From: Obelidium mucronatum
Lineage: Eukaryota; Chytridiomycota; Chytridiomycetes; Chytridiales; Chytriomycetaceae
Direction of reading: 5' to 3'
NCBI GenBank assembly: GCA_025765595.1
Contig: JAIVFH010000003.1
Coordinates: 248,001 to 312,000, forward strand
DNA: 64,000 nucleotides
Shown here: positions 1 to 11,927 of the stretch, piece after piece
Position numbering within the stretch: the stretch's first letter is position 1
Layout of the letters: each line of letters opens with the position of its first letter
Made by a program: the position numbers and the translations under genes
The notes under the pieces: model-generated
Told to the model about the DNA's origin: nothing
Databases searched by the model: none
What the model saw: only the letters and a program-made list of their open reading frames with translations

Positions 1-968
1 CATTGCTGTCCAGGTTACCTTATGGTCTGGAACAAGGGATTCTCTGCTTCTGACTGTATCGAAAAGAACGTTGTTACCCTCTTGCAGGACGCCTTCAAGC
101 GAAAGGTATGTGGTCTTGAATTTTATGAATTTTCATTATCTAACAAAAAGTCTTGCAGCGCCTCAATGTCAAGGTCACTGCTCTCGTCAACGACACTACC
201 GGAACTCTGGTTTCCCACGCTTACACTGCCCCAGATACCTACGTCGGTGTTATTCTTGGAACTGGTACCAACGCTGCCTACGTTGAAAAGATTGAAAACA
301 TCACCAAGTTCAAGTCTGCTGGCCACGCCAAGGACATGATCATCAACACCGAATGGGGAGCGTTCGATGACGAAATGGTTGTCATCCCACGTACCAAGTA
401 CGACCACAAGGTGGATCGTGGAACTGCGCACTACAAGACCTGGACCTTCGAAAAGCTGATTTCCGGAATGTACCTTGGAGAAATCGTTCGTTACGTCCTT
501 GCTGACTTGGTGAAGACTGGTGAGATCTTCTCTGCTGGTGGCTCCAAGACCTTGGGAGTCCAATACGCTTTCGAGACTGCTTACATGTCCAGAATCGAAC
601 GTGACCACTCTTTGGACCTCTCTGATGTGAGAACTGTCCTCGAAGACCTTATGCACATTCCAAGCACCACCCTTGCTGACCGTCGTTTGGTGAGAGCCAT
701 CTGTGAAATGGTCGGTAAGCGTGCTGCTCGTCTTTCTGCCGCCGGTATTGCTGCCATTGTCACCAAGATGAACAAGCTTGATGGATGCACTGTTGGTATC
801 GATGGATCCTTGTTCGAACTTTACCCACACTTCTCTAACCGTATGAGAGATGCTCTTCACGAAATTCTCGGATTCTCCGCTGACAACATCGTTCTTGAGC
901 AAGCTCGTGACGGTTCTGGACAAGGTGCCGCTCTCATTGCCGCCCTTGCCGACACTCTGACTGAGTAG
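1..968 (+). CDS. Hexokinase, C-terminal part (5' end outside window)
   Basis: ATP-dependent hexose phosphorylation, first step of glycolysis, cytosol. Bases 1-13 look like an intron tail ending in CAG. Exons are 14-105 and 159-968, separated by a 53-nt intron with a CTAAC branch-like site near 139. The exon junction is in frame and reads WNKGFSAS...LNVKVTALVNDTTGT, the typical hexokinase stretch after the substrate-binding loop, followed by the GTGTNAAY segment. The C-terminal part carries IDGSLFELYP and GSGQGAAL, matching the adenosine-binding end of the family. The stop is TAG at 966-968, and an AATAAA lies at about 1024. The N-terminal half, including the ATP phosphate-binding motif, is outside, so hexokinase and glucokinase cannot be told apart. 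It converges with the clathrin light chain gene 240 nt away. Confidence 0.95.
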
Positions 969-1205
969 ATTTAGTCGCACACACTCCCATTCTATTTGCG
1001 TTTGTTTCGATAGATTTCCTTGGAATAAACTTGTTTTTATGATCATACACCTATTTTTCCAATCAACTTACATCAGCCAATTATTATACTGGAATAGGCT
1101 TCATTACTTTAGCAGTTGAGTTACGAAAAAGATGGAGTTTGAAACAGATATTTCAGTGAGGTCGAATACATCAAAATATGCAGTTTGAAACAGACTTTAT
1201 TGATT

Positions 1206-2144
1206 TCACTGAATGTCGTGAGAAGGAGCATTCTTGTCGGCCTTCAACGAAATCAAAAGGGACTTCATGCGTGTAGTATCCTTTGACTTTGCAGCCGGTT
1301 TCTTGCTGGCCTTGCCGTCATCCTTTCCAGATTCCTTCAACTTCTCCTTCAACTTTGCACCAGCGGGATTTCCGGAAGCAGAAGTATCGATTTGCTTCAC
1401 AACGCGTTCCTGTTCCAAAATATCAGAAGAAAATCTTGACATAAAATATAAATGGTACCCATATATTTCCGGAAGTGGTTTCCTCACGCGCAGCGGCGCT
1501 CTTTTCATTTTCCTTGTTTCTCGCAATCGTCTTTTGCTTCTTATCGTTGTACTCAGCATAGAAACGATCAAGCGATTCCTTGGCTGACCGAGATGTTTCT
1601 TCGTTCTTCGCATACGACTTTGCATCACGGTCAGCAATTGACATTTCAAAGTTCTCTCGCCATGCACTGAGGAGAGAATGACGTTTAAATAAGAGATGGA
1701 GGAAAAGGTGTACACACCGCACAGCATCAGGCTCTACTTCGGCGGCATAATTGGGAACCCCTGCAGCAGGAGAAGCAGCAGCACCACTGAAAAACTCCAT
1801 TGGCTGAGATTGCAGTGGTTGCTGATCGAACTACACAGACCAGTTAATTAAAAACCTTGCAAAGCAAGATCGCAAGAGCGACTACGAACCACGTTTGCGG
1901 GTTCGGCGGCGCCAAAGAGCGGCGCGGCGTTGTCGAAGGACGGCGCAGCAAACGTTGCGTTGTCGAAGAGCGGCGCGGGCGCAAACGCGGCGCCGCTTTC
2001 GAAGGCGCCGCTTTCAAAGGCGCCAAAGTCCGCGCCGCCGCCGGCCTCTGGTGCAGCTGCGACGCCCGGGTTGCCGAAGAGCAGCGCATCGTCACCGAGA
2101 AGCGCGCGCTCTCGGGCTAGAAAGTCTTCCTCTGTTGGGTCCAT
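1206..2144 (-). CDS. CLC1: Clathrin light chain
   Basis: Light chain that decorates clathrin heavy-chain hubs on coated pits and vesicles. Minus-strand exons: 1890-2144, 1718-1830, 1459-1666, 1206-1409. The N-terminus starts MDPTEEDFLARE, the conserved acidic light-chain motif that contacts the heavy-chain knee. The helical centre contains RAWRENFEMSIADRDAKS and YAEYNDKKQKTIARNK, and the end contains WERVVKQIDTS and RMKSLLISLKADKNAP, all diagnostic. All four exons join in frame. The first intron appears to use a GTTCGT donor. Exon 1 encodes an Ala/Phe/Gly-rich repeat (FESGAFESGA, FDNA) and is strikingly GC-rich compared with the rest. Its start codon is only 37 nt from the divergent GPATCH1 start. 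Confidence 0.93.
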
Positions 2145-2181
2145 TTTTGAATATTTATATTTTTTAACAACAACACTGAGA
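2145..2181. promoter_or_regulatory. 37-nt bidirectional gap between two start codons
   Basis: This is all the DNA between the ATG of clathrin light chain (minus, 2144) and the ATG of GPATCH1 (plus, 2182). It is AT-rich, with TATTTATATTTTTT near 2151-2164, which could serve as a TATA-like element on either strand. Transcription must start within or very near these bases, or inside the partner coding sequence, so transcript overlap is likely. The promoter role is inferred from position only. Confidence 0.5.
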
Positions 2182-5100
2182 ATGGACGACTTGGACGATG
2201 GCGCCTTCTTCGGAACAATCCAACCAGCGAGTGCAAAAGATGTTAGCGCCAAAGATCGGAACTCGGTGCTCCCGGTTTTCTTGCAAGAGGTATGCTGTGA
2301 TGGAGCGCAGTTTTCACAACTTAACTTCCTTCCATAGGCCCGAGACGAGAAGGGCCGCAAACGACTGCACGGTGCATTCACTGGTGGTTTTTCTGCAGGT
2401 TACTATAATACTGTTGGTTCGAAAGAAGGTCAGAACAAGGAGTTTTTAGTCGATAGAGAATTTACAAACTGCGTTAGGCTGGCAACCCTCCAACTACCAG
2501 TCCACGCGCACTGCTCGTGGAAAGTTCGAGCAAAAAGCAGAAGATTTTATGGATGAAGAGGATTTTGCGGTAATTGACGCGATTGAACCGTTGTCTCCGA
2601 TTTTTAAAACAACCACAGGAAATCAACAACGCCCGAAAAGTAACCGCTACTCAAGACTTTGATATTCTAGATGGAACCAAAAAAGAGCTTGAAAGGAAAG
2701 CAGCCGTCACTAAAGCCGTCGAAAAGTCGGATGGGTAAAGGAATACTTGTTAATTCTCTAGTGGTGGTTATAACTCTTCCTCAAGTGCAATTGCTGGTCG
2801 AATTGTCCAAGACTTAATCATTCCTGCAAACGATTCTATTGGTGTGCGCTTATTGAGGAAGATGGGGTGGCGAGATGGTCAAGGAGTAGGGCCACGTATG
2901 AAACGCAAATTCACGTCAACTGCCGACGAAGAAGATATCCACGCGAAAGGCTACCTATTTGCTCCTCAAGATATTACAGCAGTTATATTAACAGGAAGAG
3001 TCGGTAGTTTTGGAATTGGTTACGACCGATTCAAAGGAGCAGAAGTATTTCGAACCACTGCTGACCTGAACGATGGGGGTGATGGTGATGGTGATATAGA
3101 CGGAGGGACGTATGGAAGAATTCTTGGGATCGGAAAGAAGAGGAAACAGGGCGCCAACGAGTTCGGGGTTCAAGGTTGGTGCACCAATCCTTTTCCTGTT
3201 CAATACTTACGGCTGTCGAAGGGGGTTTTGGAACGGGGGTGTTTGAAGATGATGACGATGCAGAAGTATATTCGAGTTCAAAGAAACCGGCGGTTAATTT
3301 CTCTATCGTTGACGAAGAAGACGACGATGGCTGGGCTTCCTCAATTCCAAAAAAGATTCCATCCAAGCAAAAGTCGAATACTCAAAGCAGAAGTGGCATA
3401 CCGGTGGGGGGATCGTTGGAAAGCAATTCTGGAATATATGGTTCTGGATTTGATGGGAAGCCCGCACTACCAGGTTTCCACGTCGCCTCATTTCAAGTAA
3501 CAGTCAACGTTTGGTAATGCAGAAATCATTGAGAAGATCCATAGTAGACTAATGCTGCTGAAAAGGTTTGATGCACCGAAGCCACCACCAGATTTCATTC
3601 CCAAGTTCAGGCTCGCTGCCGAAAGAGCCGCAGCTGTGTCAACACCATACCCACTCTCCACCAATCAAACTGGTCAAAACAATAACCTGACTGCCGATCA
3701 GCGCCGAATAATGTTGGGCGAAGACGAGCTAAAAGGTCCAACAAGAAGTGTCTTCAGCTTCCTATCACGCAAACAACAAGATCAGTTGCAAAGTCTGATC
3801 GATTCAAAAATCGTGGGCAAAGATAGCAGCAAAAAGAAGGAAGATACCCCTTTGCCAGTCGATATACCTGTTGAGAAGGACACAGCCTTGGCTGCGTTGA
3901 AGGGATTTTTGCCATTTGCCACAGATGAAGCAAAGCAAGAACGTTATAAGCGGTTTTTGGAAGTAAAAGCCGGTCTTTCGGAAATAGAAATCAAGCATCC
4001 ACCAGTTGAGTCTTTTTTTTGAGTGATAATTTTTGAGTGATAATTTCATTGTTCTGACAACCCGTTCAGCATTTTACGCCACGAGAAGTTGCACATGAAC
4101 TTCTTGAATTCTCAAAATCAGCGCATATGTACAAACCTCTCTCCAATATGATGGCGTCCAGATTCACGTCCTCGTCGACTGGTACAGACAAGGTAACTTC
4201 CATATTGGTGCAAGAGTGTATGGATGTTAACTTTGGCCATTCAATAGCCTGAAGATTCGAAACCGCAAGAGAGAGTTTATGGATCAGCGACCAGGAGGAA
4301 GATCGAATTCAAACCACACAAGCTGCTTTGTAAGCGATTCAACATTTCCAATCCGTATCCGGAACCAAAATCAAATGGAGTGGCACCAGGACCAAAAGCT
4401 TTAACTGAGGGAGATTTACAAAAAGAAATACTGAACAGCGAGAAAATGAATGAATTGAAAAGTTTCATTGGCGGGCACAATGCAGATGGCGGCGCGCGCA
4501 TGACTGAAACTCTTGGAACTGATGAATTAGTGTCCAGTGGTGGGGTTGGTACTGGAGACGCGGGCTCTATTGCTGGGGATGTTGAGAAAGAAGAGCCGAA
4601 AAGACCAACCATGGATATTTTTAAGGCGATTTTTGCAGAGTCAGAGGATGACAGTTCCGATGAAAGCAGTAACAGTAGTGATGAAACGGCGGTTATCCCC
4701 GAAAAAAAAATTGAGCAGCAGGTGACTTTAAGAGCAATTCCCTATTCTTTATTAATGCATTCAATTTTGATAGAAGCAATCCGAAGTCAATGTCTCGGTT
4801 GTTGAGTCAAATGTTAAGACATCAACTTTTTCAACAAGTGTCAGCATATCGGCTCCGATGAAATCTGCCTCTGCTCCATCAGTTTCTTTTAGGCCCGTTT
4901 TCAGTCGAAAGCAAGATCGTGTTAATGCCATTCCAACCGTATCAAAAGATGATTCTCCTGGAGAAGTGCCTCCAATATCGCCTACTGCAATCACCATTGC
5001 TACGCCACCAGTTCCCGAAGCATCAGTCGAGAAAGAAGATAATTTGGCAAAAACAACCCCAACTGTCAGCACTGCACCCAGTCGTCCACTAGTAGCTGCC

Positions 5101-5493
5101 AGTTGGGCAACCTCACTTCTGTCTGCATCCAAGAAACCCGATTTGAAGACGAAAAAGGATACTGCGTCGACCACTGACAAACGGAAACGAGAAAGAAGTG
5201 ACGAATCTGGAAGCTCGTCATCATCGTCATCTGACGACGAAAGTGATTCTGAAAAGAAAAAGAGGACGTCATCTTCATCACGAAAGCACAAGTCTGACAA
5301 AGAGAAGAAAAAGAAGAAGGATAAACTGAAGGAAAAGAAGCGCAAAAGGGACAGCAGCAAAAAGAAGAAAAGTTCATCAACTTCGAAGCATCATGGGGAT
5401 GAATGGGTCGAAGCGCCATCAATAGCAAAAGATAAAAGGGATACAGCGAGTTCCTCTGTACGCGATCGTCCGCGGGCTTCTGATTTCTTTTGA
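2182..5493 (+). CDS. GPATCH1: G-patch domain protein 1 (GPATCH1 / TGH family)
   Basis: Nuclear spliceosome-associated protein; the G-patch of this family is a likely partner of a DEAH helicase (family knowledge). Ten exons: 2182-2289, 2338-2428, 2478-2569, 2619-2734, 2786-3174, 3222-3513, 3566-4004, 4070-4192, 4248-4721, 4774-5493, giving 947 aa. The N-terminal family block reads [20 protein letters not shown] then [12 protein letters not shown]. The G-patch follows: [20 protein letters not shown]. Further conserved pieces are [21 protein letters not shown] and [19 protein letters not shown]. The tail is Ser/Lys-rich with [24 protein letters not shown] stretches, typical of splicing factors. 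Some acceptors are non-pyrimidine (AAAG), but branch sites such as ACTAATG at about 3548 support them. Confidence 0.92.
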
Positions 5494-5565
5494 ATTTCGT
5501 AACTGATAAAAACCATTGTTCAATATTTATTTAAAGTTGAGCTTCCGCTCTTAGCGAATTGATTG

Positions 5566-8500
5566 ATGGACCCATTGGTTCTGCTTCCACAACATGTCAG
5601 ATCACTAGTGTTATCAAACGGCTGTGTGCCCCTCACTCTTCCTCAGACGATCAACGAAGAGTTTGCACTGGTTGCAATCGTTGACATTTCAGGTGAATCT
5701 GTACAACCAGCTTCAATATGAGGCATCTAATAAGATAATAGGATATTCCAAACTTTCCAGTAAGCTTGAAGAAGCTCTAGGTACAGACAGTGGGGGGCGG
5801 ATCAAAGAGATTATCAACCCTCCAATGGAGTGCATCACTCAATATGTTCATAAGTATGGTGGATCAATAGTTAAATTAGCTGGTGACGCAGTAATCGCGT
5901 CGTGGTATGTAGAATACGCGTTTAAGTATGACACAGTTATAATTTTGTAACTCCTGCCCCCCACACGCTCAGGACTATAGATTCAGACTGCGCACTACCT
6001 CTTGATATTCACCAAAAAGTCCTATGTTTAAATGTGTTTCTGTGTTGTCTTGAACTCCTTGAAGTGTTCCATAAATATGAAGTGCGAGTGAATCTTGCAA
6101 CCGAACAGCAATCGGCAGGTCCGCAGTTTTTTGAACAATCTCTTAAGATCCATATTGGTCTCGGTCTTGGATCTATTGACCATATCCACGTCGGTGGAAA
6201 ATCAAATAGATCCATGAAGATTCCAGGCAACCGAAGAAGAGCCTCCTCCATACCAATCAACCCATCGTTCAGTCGAAGGGAATACTTTATTGCAGGAGAA
6301 GCGCTTGGGAAAGCAGGCGTTAACCTGAATTTGGGAGACCAAGGAGACTTCGTGTTCGGCCAATCATTCCACAAAACTTTACAGGAAACGATAGGAATCT
6401 CGTGTGCACTCAAACAAGAGGAAACATTCTACATTAGCGACTCAGATCCATCTCTTGAAAAGTTTCAGTTAAAGGCGTTTAAGTTCATCACCCCGATACA
6501 GAGGAACTTCGACATGGAATGCAAGGAACAAATATTACCCCCGCTATTGACGAGGAGTCCTTTGTATATCGCACATGCCAAAGCGTACATGGATGGATCA
6601 GTTTCTAAGCTTCTCTCCGCTGATCATGGTGGAGTTATCGGAGATCAATTAAGATCTGTTTCTTGTGTGTTCATCAAGTTCGGAGGATTTCAATCTGAGA
6701 CTGTTGCCAAACCAGAAAATCTGAAGCAGTTACAAGCATGCGCGCAGTTGATTGTTTCGAAAGTTCAAGAATATGAGGGTTGTGTCCGGCAGTTTAATTG
6801 TGACGACAAATCGTTGACTGCTCTCTTGGTATGGGGATTGGATGGATTTGGTCATGAAAAGGGAGAGTCTTTTGTGGCTTTACAAGCGGCCTCTGAAATT
6901 GCAAAGAATATGAAAAATTGCTTGACTGACCCAGAGGGATTTTCTATTGGCGTTACGACGGGTGTTGTATTTGCTGGCATAGTTGGTAGCAAAGAGCGCT
7001 GTGACAACACCATTTTGGGAGTTGTTGTCAACAATGCGGCAAGATTGATGTGTCTTCCAATGTGTCATGGTACTGTTTTGTGTGACGAGGAAACTTACCT
7101 CAAAACGGCACCAATGTTTGATTTCATAACGGATATACCCGAAGTCATTCTTAAAGGTGAGAAATGCTCCACGATATACAAAACGGCTTTTTTCTAAGTA
7201 TTTCATTAAAGGTGTCCCTCATCCTGTCAAAATTTACAACCCTATGGGAAACTCCACAGCACAAAAAGTGCATCTCGATCATCTGGCAGTTTCGGGAAGG
7301 GAGGTGGAAATGGAGACATTAGAGGAGAGCCTTAGAATCTGGCGTTCTCCTGTGTATGAGTCCACAACCAAAAATTGCATTCTGATTGGTTGCAGTGGGA
7401 TTGGAAAGACACAAATTACAACTTGGTTGCAAGAGCAAATTGAAGATACTGAGATATTGTGGTATGTTCAAAAATTAGCAAATTAGAGGAGAAAAATTGA
7501 TAAATCTTCCAGTGTTGGAATGGGATTGGAACACAAGCAGGAGTCGATGTTGTTTAGTTGGGTCCGCATCTTTCATGCCTTCATGGATCAAATTACGACC
7601 AATGAGAGCCTATTGGCTCAACTTGAGAACTGTAACAGTGACTCAAAGGAGACAGAAAACAGTAAGGATTCGGTGGAACGATCTGATCCGAGTACAAATT
7701 CTGTCGGATTCGATTCATACATGCCACCAAAGGACAAATATGCTTCAGAAGTGGCTGTAAGACAGCTGCGGCCATGGTCTGGGCGCTCTGACCCAACATC
7801 AAGAAATTTTGGCGCATTCGCTTCACCAGCCAAACCATCCGCCGAAATCCGTTTACATTCCGACAACAACAGTATTAACAGTGAAGGATCCAGCAATGCA
7901 AGTAATCGAGCGAAATCTGTTTCATATAATCCCAGACAAGTTTCAAAAGATCACGTTCGGTATGGAACACTACAGCCAGAAAAAACAGATATGCAAAGCT
8001 TGGTTGTGCCAGCTATGCCAATTCCGATTCTAAAAGAATCAAATCGAAGTGGTTTTGTTGCAGACCCGTTTTCTGATACGGACATTCCATTGTCATTGTT
8101 GAAATGCCCCACTGATTCGCCCAAGAAAAGCCACACATCTGTTCGGAGTAGAGGCCCCCCACCAAGCCAAACTACAAGTCTACACATTACAAATAGAGCA
8201 GCAAATGGAGATATCAGCGAAGAGGAAAATAATGGCAGAAGTAACAAAGATGAAGCCGATTCAGGAGAAAGAACAGCCTATTTGGAATACAGCACAAAAG
8301 AACCTCTTAAAGATAAAGAGCAGCCGTCTATTCCTGTTCCCCGAAAACGCATTCGTCCATCTAGTGCAGGATACGTTAGACAAGGACACAACAACACAAA
8401 ACAGAACGGACTTCAAAACTCGCCTTTAAGTCATAGTGGAAAGTCTTTACATCTAAGCAATTCAGGATCCAATAAATCCAGCAAAGACAACTTGGGTGCT

Positions 8501-11500
8501 CTTACGCCACGAGCCAAAGCTTCGGACAGTTTGAGTCGGTTCACAGCCCCTTGGTTGGCGGTATCAACTAGAAACAGTTATTCTGTCTTCAAAACTCCAG
8601 GAAAGAGAGACAACACACTCAACAGTCCATTCAGCGTCACAAGTGAAAGTACTGAATCGTTGAACCCCAACATTTCAAATTATGACCATGGCAGCGAACG
8701 GGGCAACAAAAATAAGAGAAATTCAGCCGGAAAGTACTCAACGCTTGGCCTTGGTTTACTAACTCTCAACTTGACAAGTAATTCGCCTACGAACCTCCAT
8801 GATCGCATTTCAATGAGCATTGCATCGGAAGCTTCAACAAACAACAAAGACAAATTGCCAAAACTGCTGAAGATTTTGGGGATTTTGAACATGCCTTTAT
8901 CTACTATTGAAACATTAACACCTGTCACTGGCTTTTCCACTGGGCAATCTTCAGCAAATGGAGTTGGACCTGTGGCATTGGTTTTAGCCGATATCTTTAA
9001 TGCATTTTGCGATATTGGTTTGAGAATTTGTATCATTCTGGATGATATTCAATGGTGTGATTCTTATTCTCTCGAGCTGACAAAATCTCTACTGGCCAAG
9101 TGTCCCAAAGTCTTATTTGTCATGACCGCAAGACCAGCGGATGAATGGCGGCCAATGTCGGTTGGAACGTTCAATCAGATGCTGGAAGAAGATTTGATAA
9201 AAATTAATGTATCGCCATTAACGGCGACGGGTGTTGAACATATGCTGCAAGTCAGGCTTCTTGCAGATTTTGACTTCATGACAATTTCCCCAGACATTGT
9301 TGAAGAGCTACTGAACCGCGGACAAGGAAACCCAATGGTGACCTCAGTGTTAATAAGCACTTTAGTTGAAGATAAGTTGTTGTGTGTAAAAAACTACACT
9401 GTTACACGAGTCGGAGGGAAGGAACTATTATTGGGGATGGGTTCTACAGGAGCTGTTGTCGCTCAGTTAGTTATCTTCTTTTATGTACCACTTATTTCTC
9501 CTTGTTAACCAACGCCACATTATAGGTTTGACAAATTATCAGCACCCATGAAATTTATTCTCAGAGTATTTTCCATCTCCGGACAGTACTTCAAACTAAA
9601 CGAAATCTGCGCAACACTTACCGTCCTCCTCAGTAAAGGACAGGATTCTGGCATCCTCCCAACTGTGCCTTCCATTCAAAAGCTCATTTTAGAGCAGGAC
9701 AAGTATAAGTTCATCAAACTTACGGATGACGAGAATGAAATGTGTTTTGCGCATTATCTGATTCAACAAGCGATTATTAGTAGTATGGTTCCAGCCGACC
9801 GAGAAGCTATTCGCCGTGCATTCATGACCTTCTATGAAGGATGGCTCGTCACAACAACGGATGGAAGATTAAAAGCGTCCATTCGACAAAATTTACTCTT
9901 TCACTTGATTAAAGTTCCGGGAGAGGAAGATAAAAAGAAGTATCACGTTTACGAGGCGTTTCTGGAGTGTGGAGAAATGAACCAATGCGTAGAAGCACTA
10001 GAGTATTATAACATGGCCTCCACACTCAATCATCATTATGAACCTGCAGAAACTTGTCTCAAAAAAGTGCGGGAATGTCGGATTTTGGCAAGGATGCACT
10101 TGGAAAAATGGTAAAACTTGAGTGGTTTGGTTGACTACCTGAAAAAGTACTTAAAAAACATGTTTAGTGATTATGAAAAGGCGCTTGGTGTTGCTAGACA
10201 GTCTTTGACCGTTCTTGGTTGTAAAAACTCATTTATCTACCCAACTGTTATGAATATGGTCCCAAACATTTTCAGTATGGCCATGAAAGTAGAGCGAATC
10301 ATTCGCATAGAATCCGATGTTAAAATGAAAGAGGCTGCTGTAACTTTGCTTCGAGACGTCTTTCCAAATGCGGAAATCTCATCGCCAAATAATCTGAAAC
10401 TTAAGTACGCAGCACCATTGAGCGATTCCGAGCAAGACAAGCTATTCAAGGAAATAATCACTATTATTTGGGTGATGGCAACATGTTATGAGCAAACAAA
10501 GCCGGGATTGGAATTGTTTTTACTTCCACTGATGATGACAGCTCCCAGTCTTCTTGCGATTGAAAGCAGAAATTATAGAATGTGCTTCTATTTCTGCGCA
10601 TTGAGTACAATGGCAAGGATATTTGGTTTCTCTAAGCTGTCATTGATGAGTCAGGAAATCGCCGAAAAGTTATTTCGGACAATTTCAACAGACGACAAAG
10701 AGGAGACAATGTCGCTTTACGATTTATTCATGTATTCGAATATTCATTCATTGCTGGCAAAGCAGAGAAGTTTGGATACGGACGCTTGTTCAGCGGCACA
10801 ATACTACAGACGTGCCTTTTTACTTACGGTGGAGCAAGGATTGGGTTCATCGGAAGATGCATACAGTCTATGCCAAGCTTGCAGAGTCAATCTACAAAGG
10901 TAAAAACTTATTCTGTTCAGTTGTGTAACATGTGTTAAAATTCGAACCAAATTATTGCTAAAAAGTGTTGGAAATGACGAAGAAATCCTTGAACAATGGT
11001 TTGATCACGGCGATGCCAAATACTACGACAAATCAATCCGTCCCTTTTTCCTTGCCGAATCAAAAAGCTTCATTGCCGCCTCCCTTGTCTGCCTCAACAA
11101 CATTGAACGTGCCAACATTTTTTACGCTGAAGCAACAAAGCATTACAATGCTCAAAAAGACTACACAGACTCTCTCAGAATAGTGCATTTTCACATGAAC
11201 TTGCTTCGCGTCAGCATTTGCAATCACATTGCTCAAACACCCTCCTCCAATCAATCATCAGTCCACAGTAACCTCTCTGCAATTGAAGAATCCATGAAAA
11301 AAATTAAACAGAGAGTCTTTGGGTTTCCCACATGGGTTCAGTTCTGCCTGATTGTGGCGGAATTGGCACTCTTCAACATTCAACGATGCAGTTTCACAAG
11401 CAGTGGAGCAGCAAAGCAATCGAATCAAAGCGAAATCCAAGAATCAGTGATTCGTATTCTCAAGTTTGTGAAGGGGCAGTTTGTTCATCCAAAGTTGGCT

Positions 11501-11824
11501 TGTTGGCCGTATCTTCAACATATTGCACAGGCTCTCTTGAGTTTATGGCAGAGCGGCAAATGTGATGGATTCGTTACTTATGCACAGAAAGCTATACAAT
11601 TTGTGGAAACAAGAGATGTGAACTTATCTGACATGCAAAAGACTATGCTGAAGTCAAGAATGTTTCAAGCCAAAGGCATTATAATTGGAAAGAAGAAAAG
11701 CAGGAATGCAAAAGAGATTAATCAATGGAAAGGGGAAGGGGAGACGCTAAAGATGGAGTTTCTTCAAAGCCGTTTGAGATTCGATTGGGAACTTTATTTG
11801 ATTGATAAAGCACTATCATGTTGA
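5566..11824 (+). CDS. Soluble adenylyl cyclase, ADCY10-like
   Basis: Predicted cAMP synthesis by a membrane-free class III cyclase; animal homologues respond to bicarbonate and calcium. Eight exons: 5566-5692, 5742-5904, 5973-7156, 7212-7461, 7513-9465, 9526-10110, 10168-10899, 10966-11824, giving 1950 aa. Cyclase domain 1 has both metal-binding Asp sites (VAIVDISGYS and VKLAGDAVIASW, with the Lys before LAGD). Cyclase domain 2 (VSCVFIKFGGF ... SIGVTTGVVFAGIVGS) lacks the first Asp, as in ADCY10. After it come a P-loop, IGCSGIGKT, a Ser/Asn-rich low-complexity insert of roughly 430 residues (7600-8880), then an STAND-like continuation with IILDDIQWCDS, and a helical TPR-like C-terminus. No membrane helices are evident. 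It converges with PFK about 100 nt downstream. Confidence 0.9.
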
Positions 11825-11927
11825 TTGTTTCAGAAAATTTTACGCGCCAATACAAGTGTATTTTTAAAAATGATGACAACTTGACCATCAAAAACAAAGT
11901 AAATGTCAAAACAGAAAAAAAAAGCAA

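Noticed and set aside
123..1046. Long antisense open frames over hexokinase and other conserved genes (also 50160-50888, 16646-17452, 11931-12536)
   Set aside because: They mirror the codon bias of the sense gene and carry no recognisable motifs.
2735..2761. A 27-nt ultra-short intron in GPATCH1
   Set aside because: The next AG at 2784-2785 gives a normal 51-nt intron in the same phase, so there is no need for an ultra-short one.
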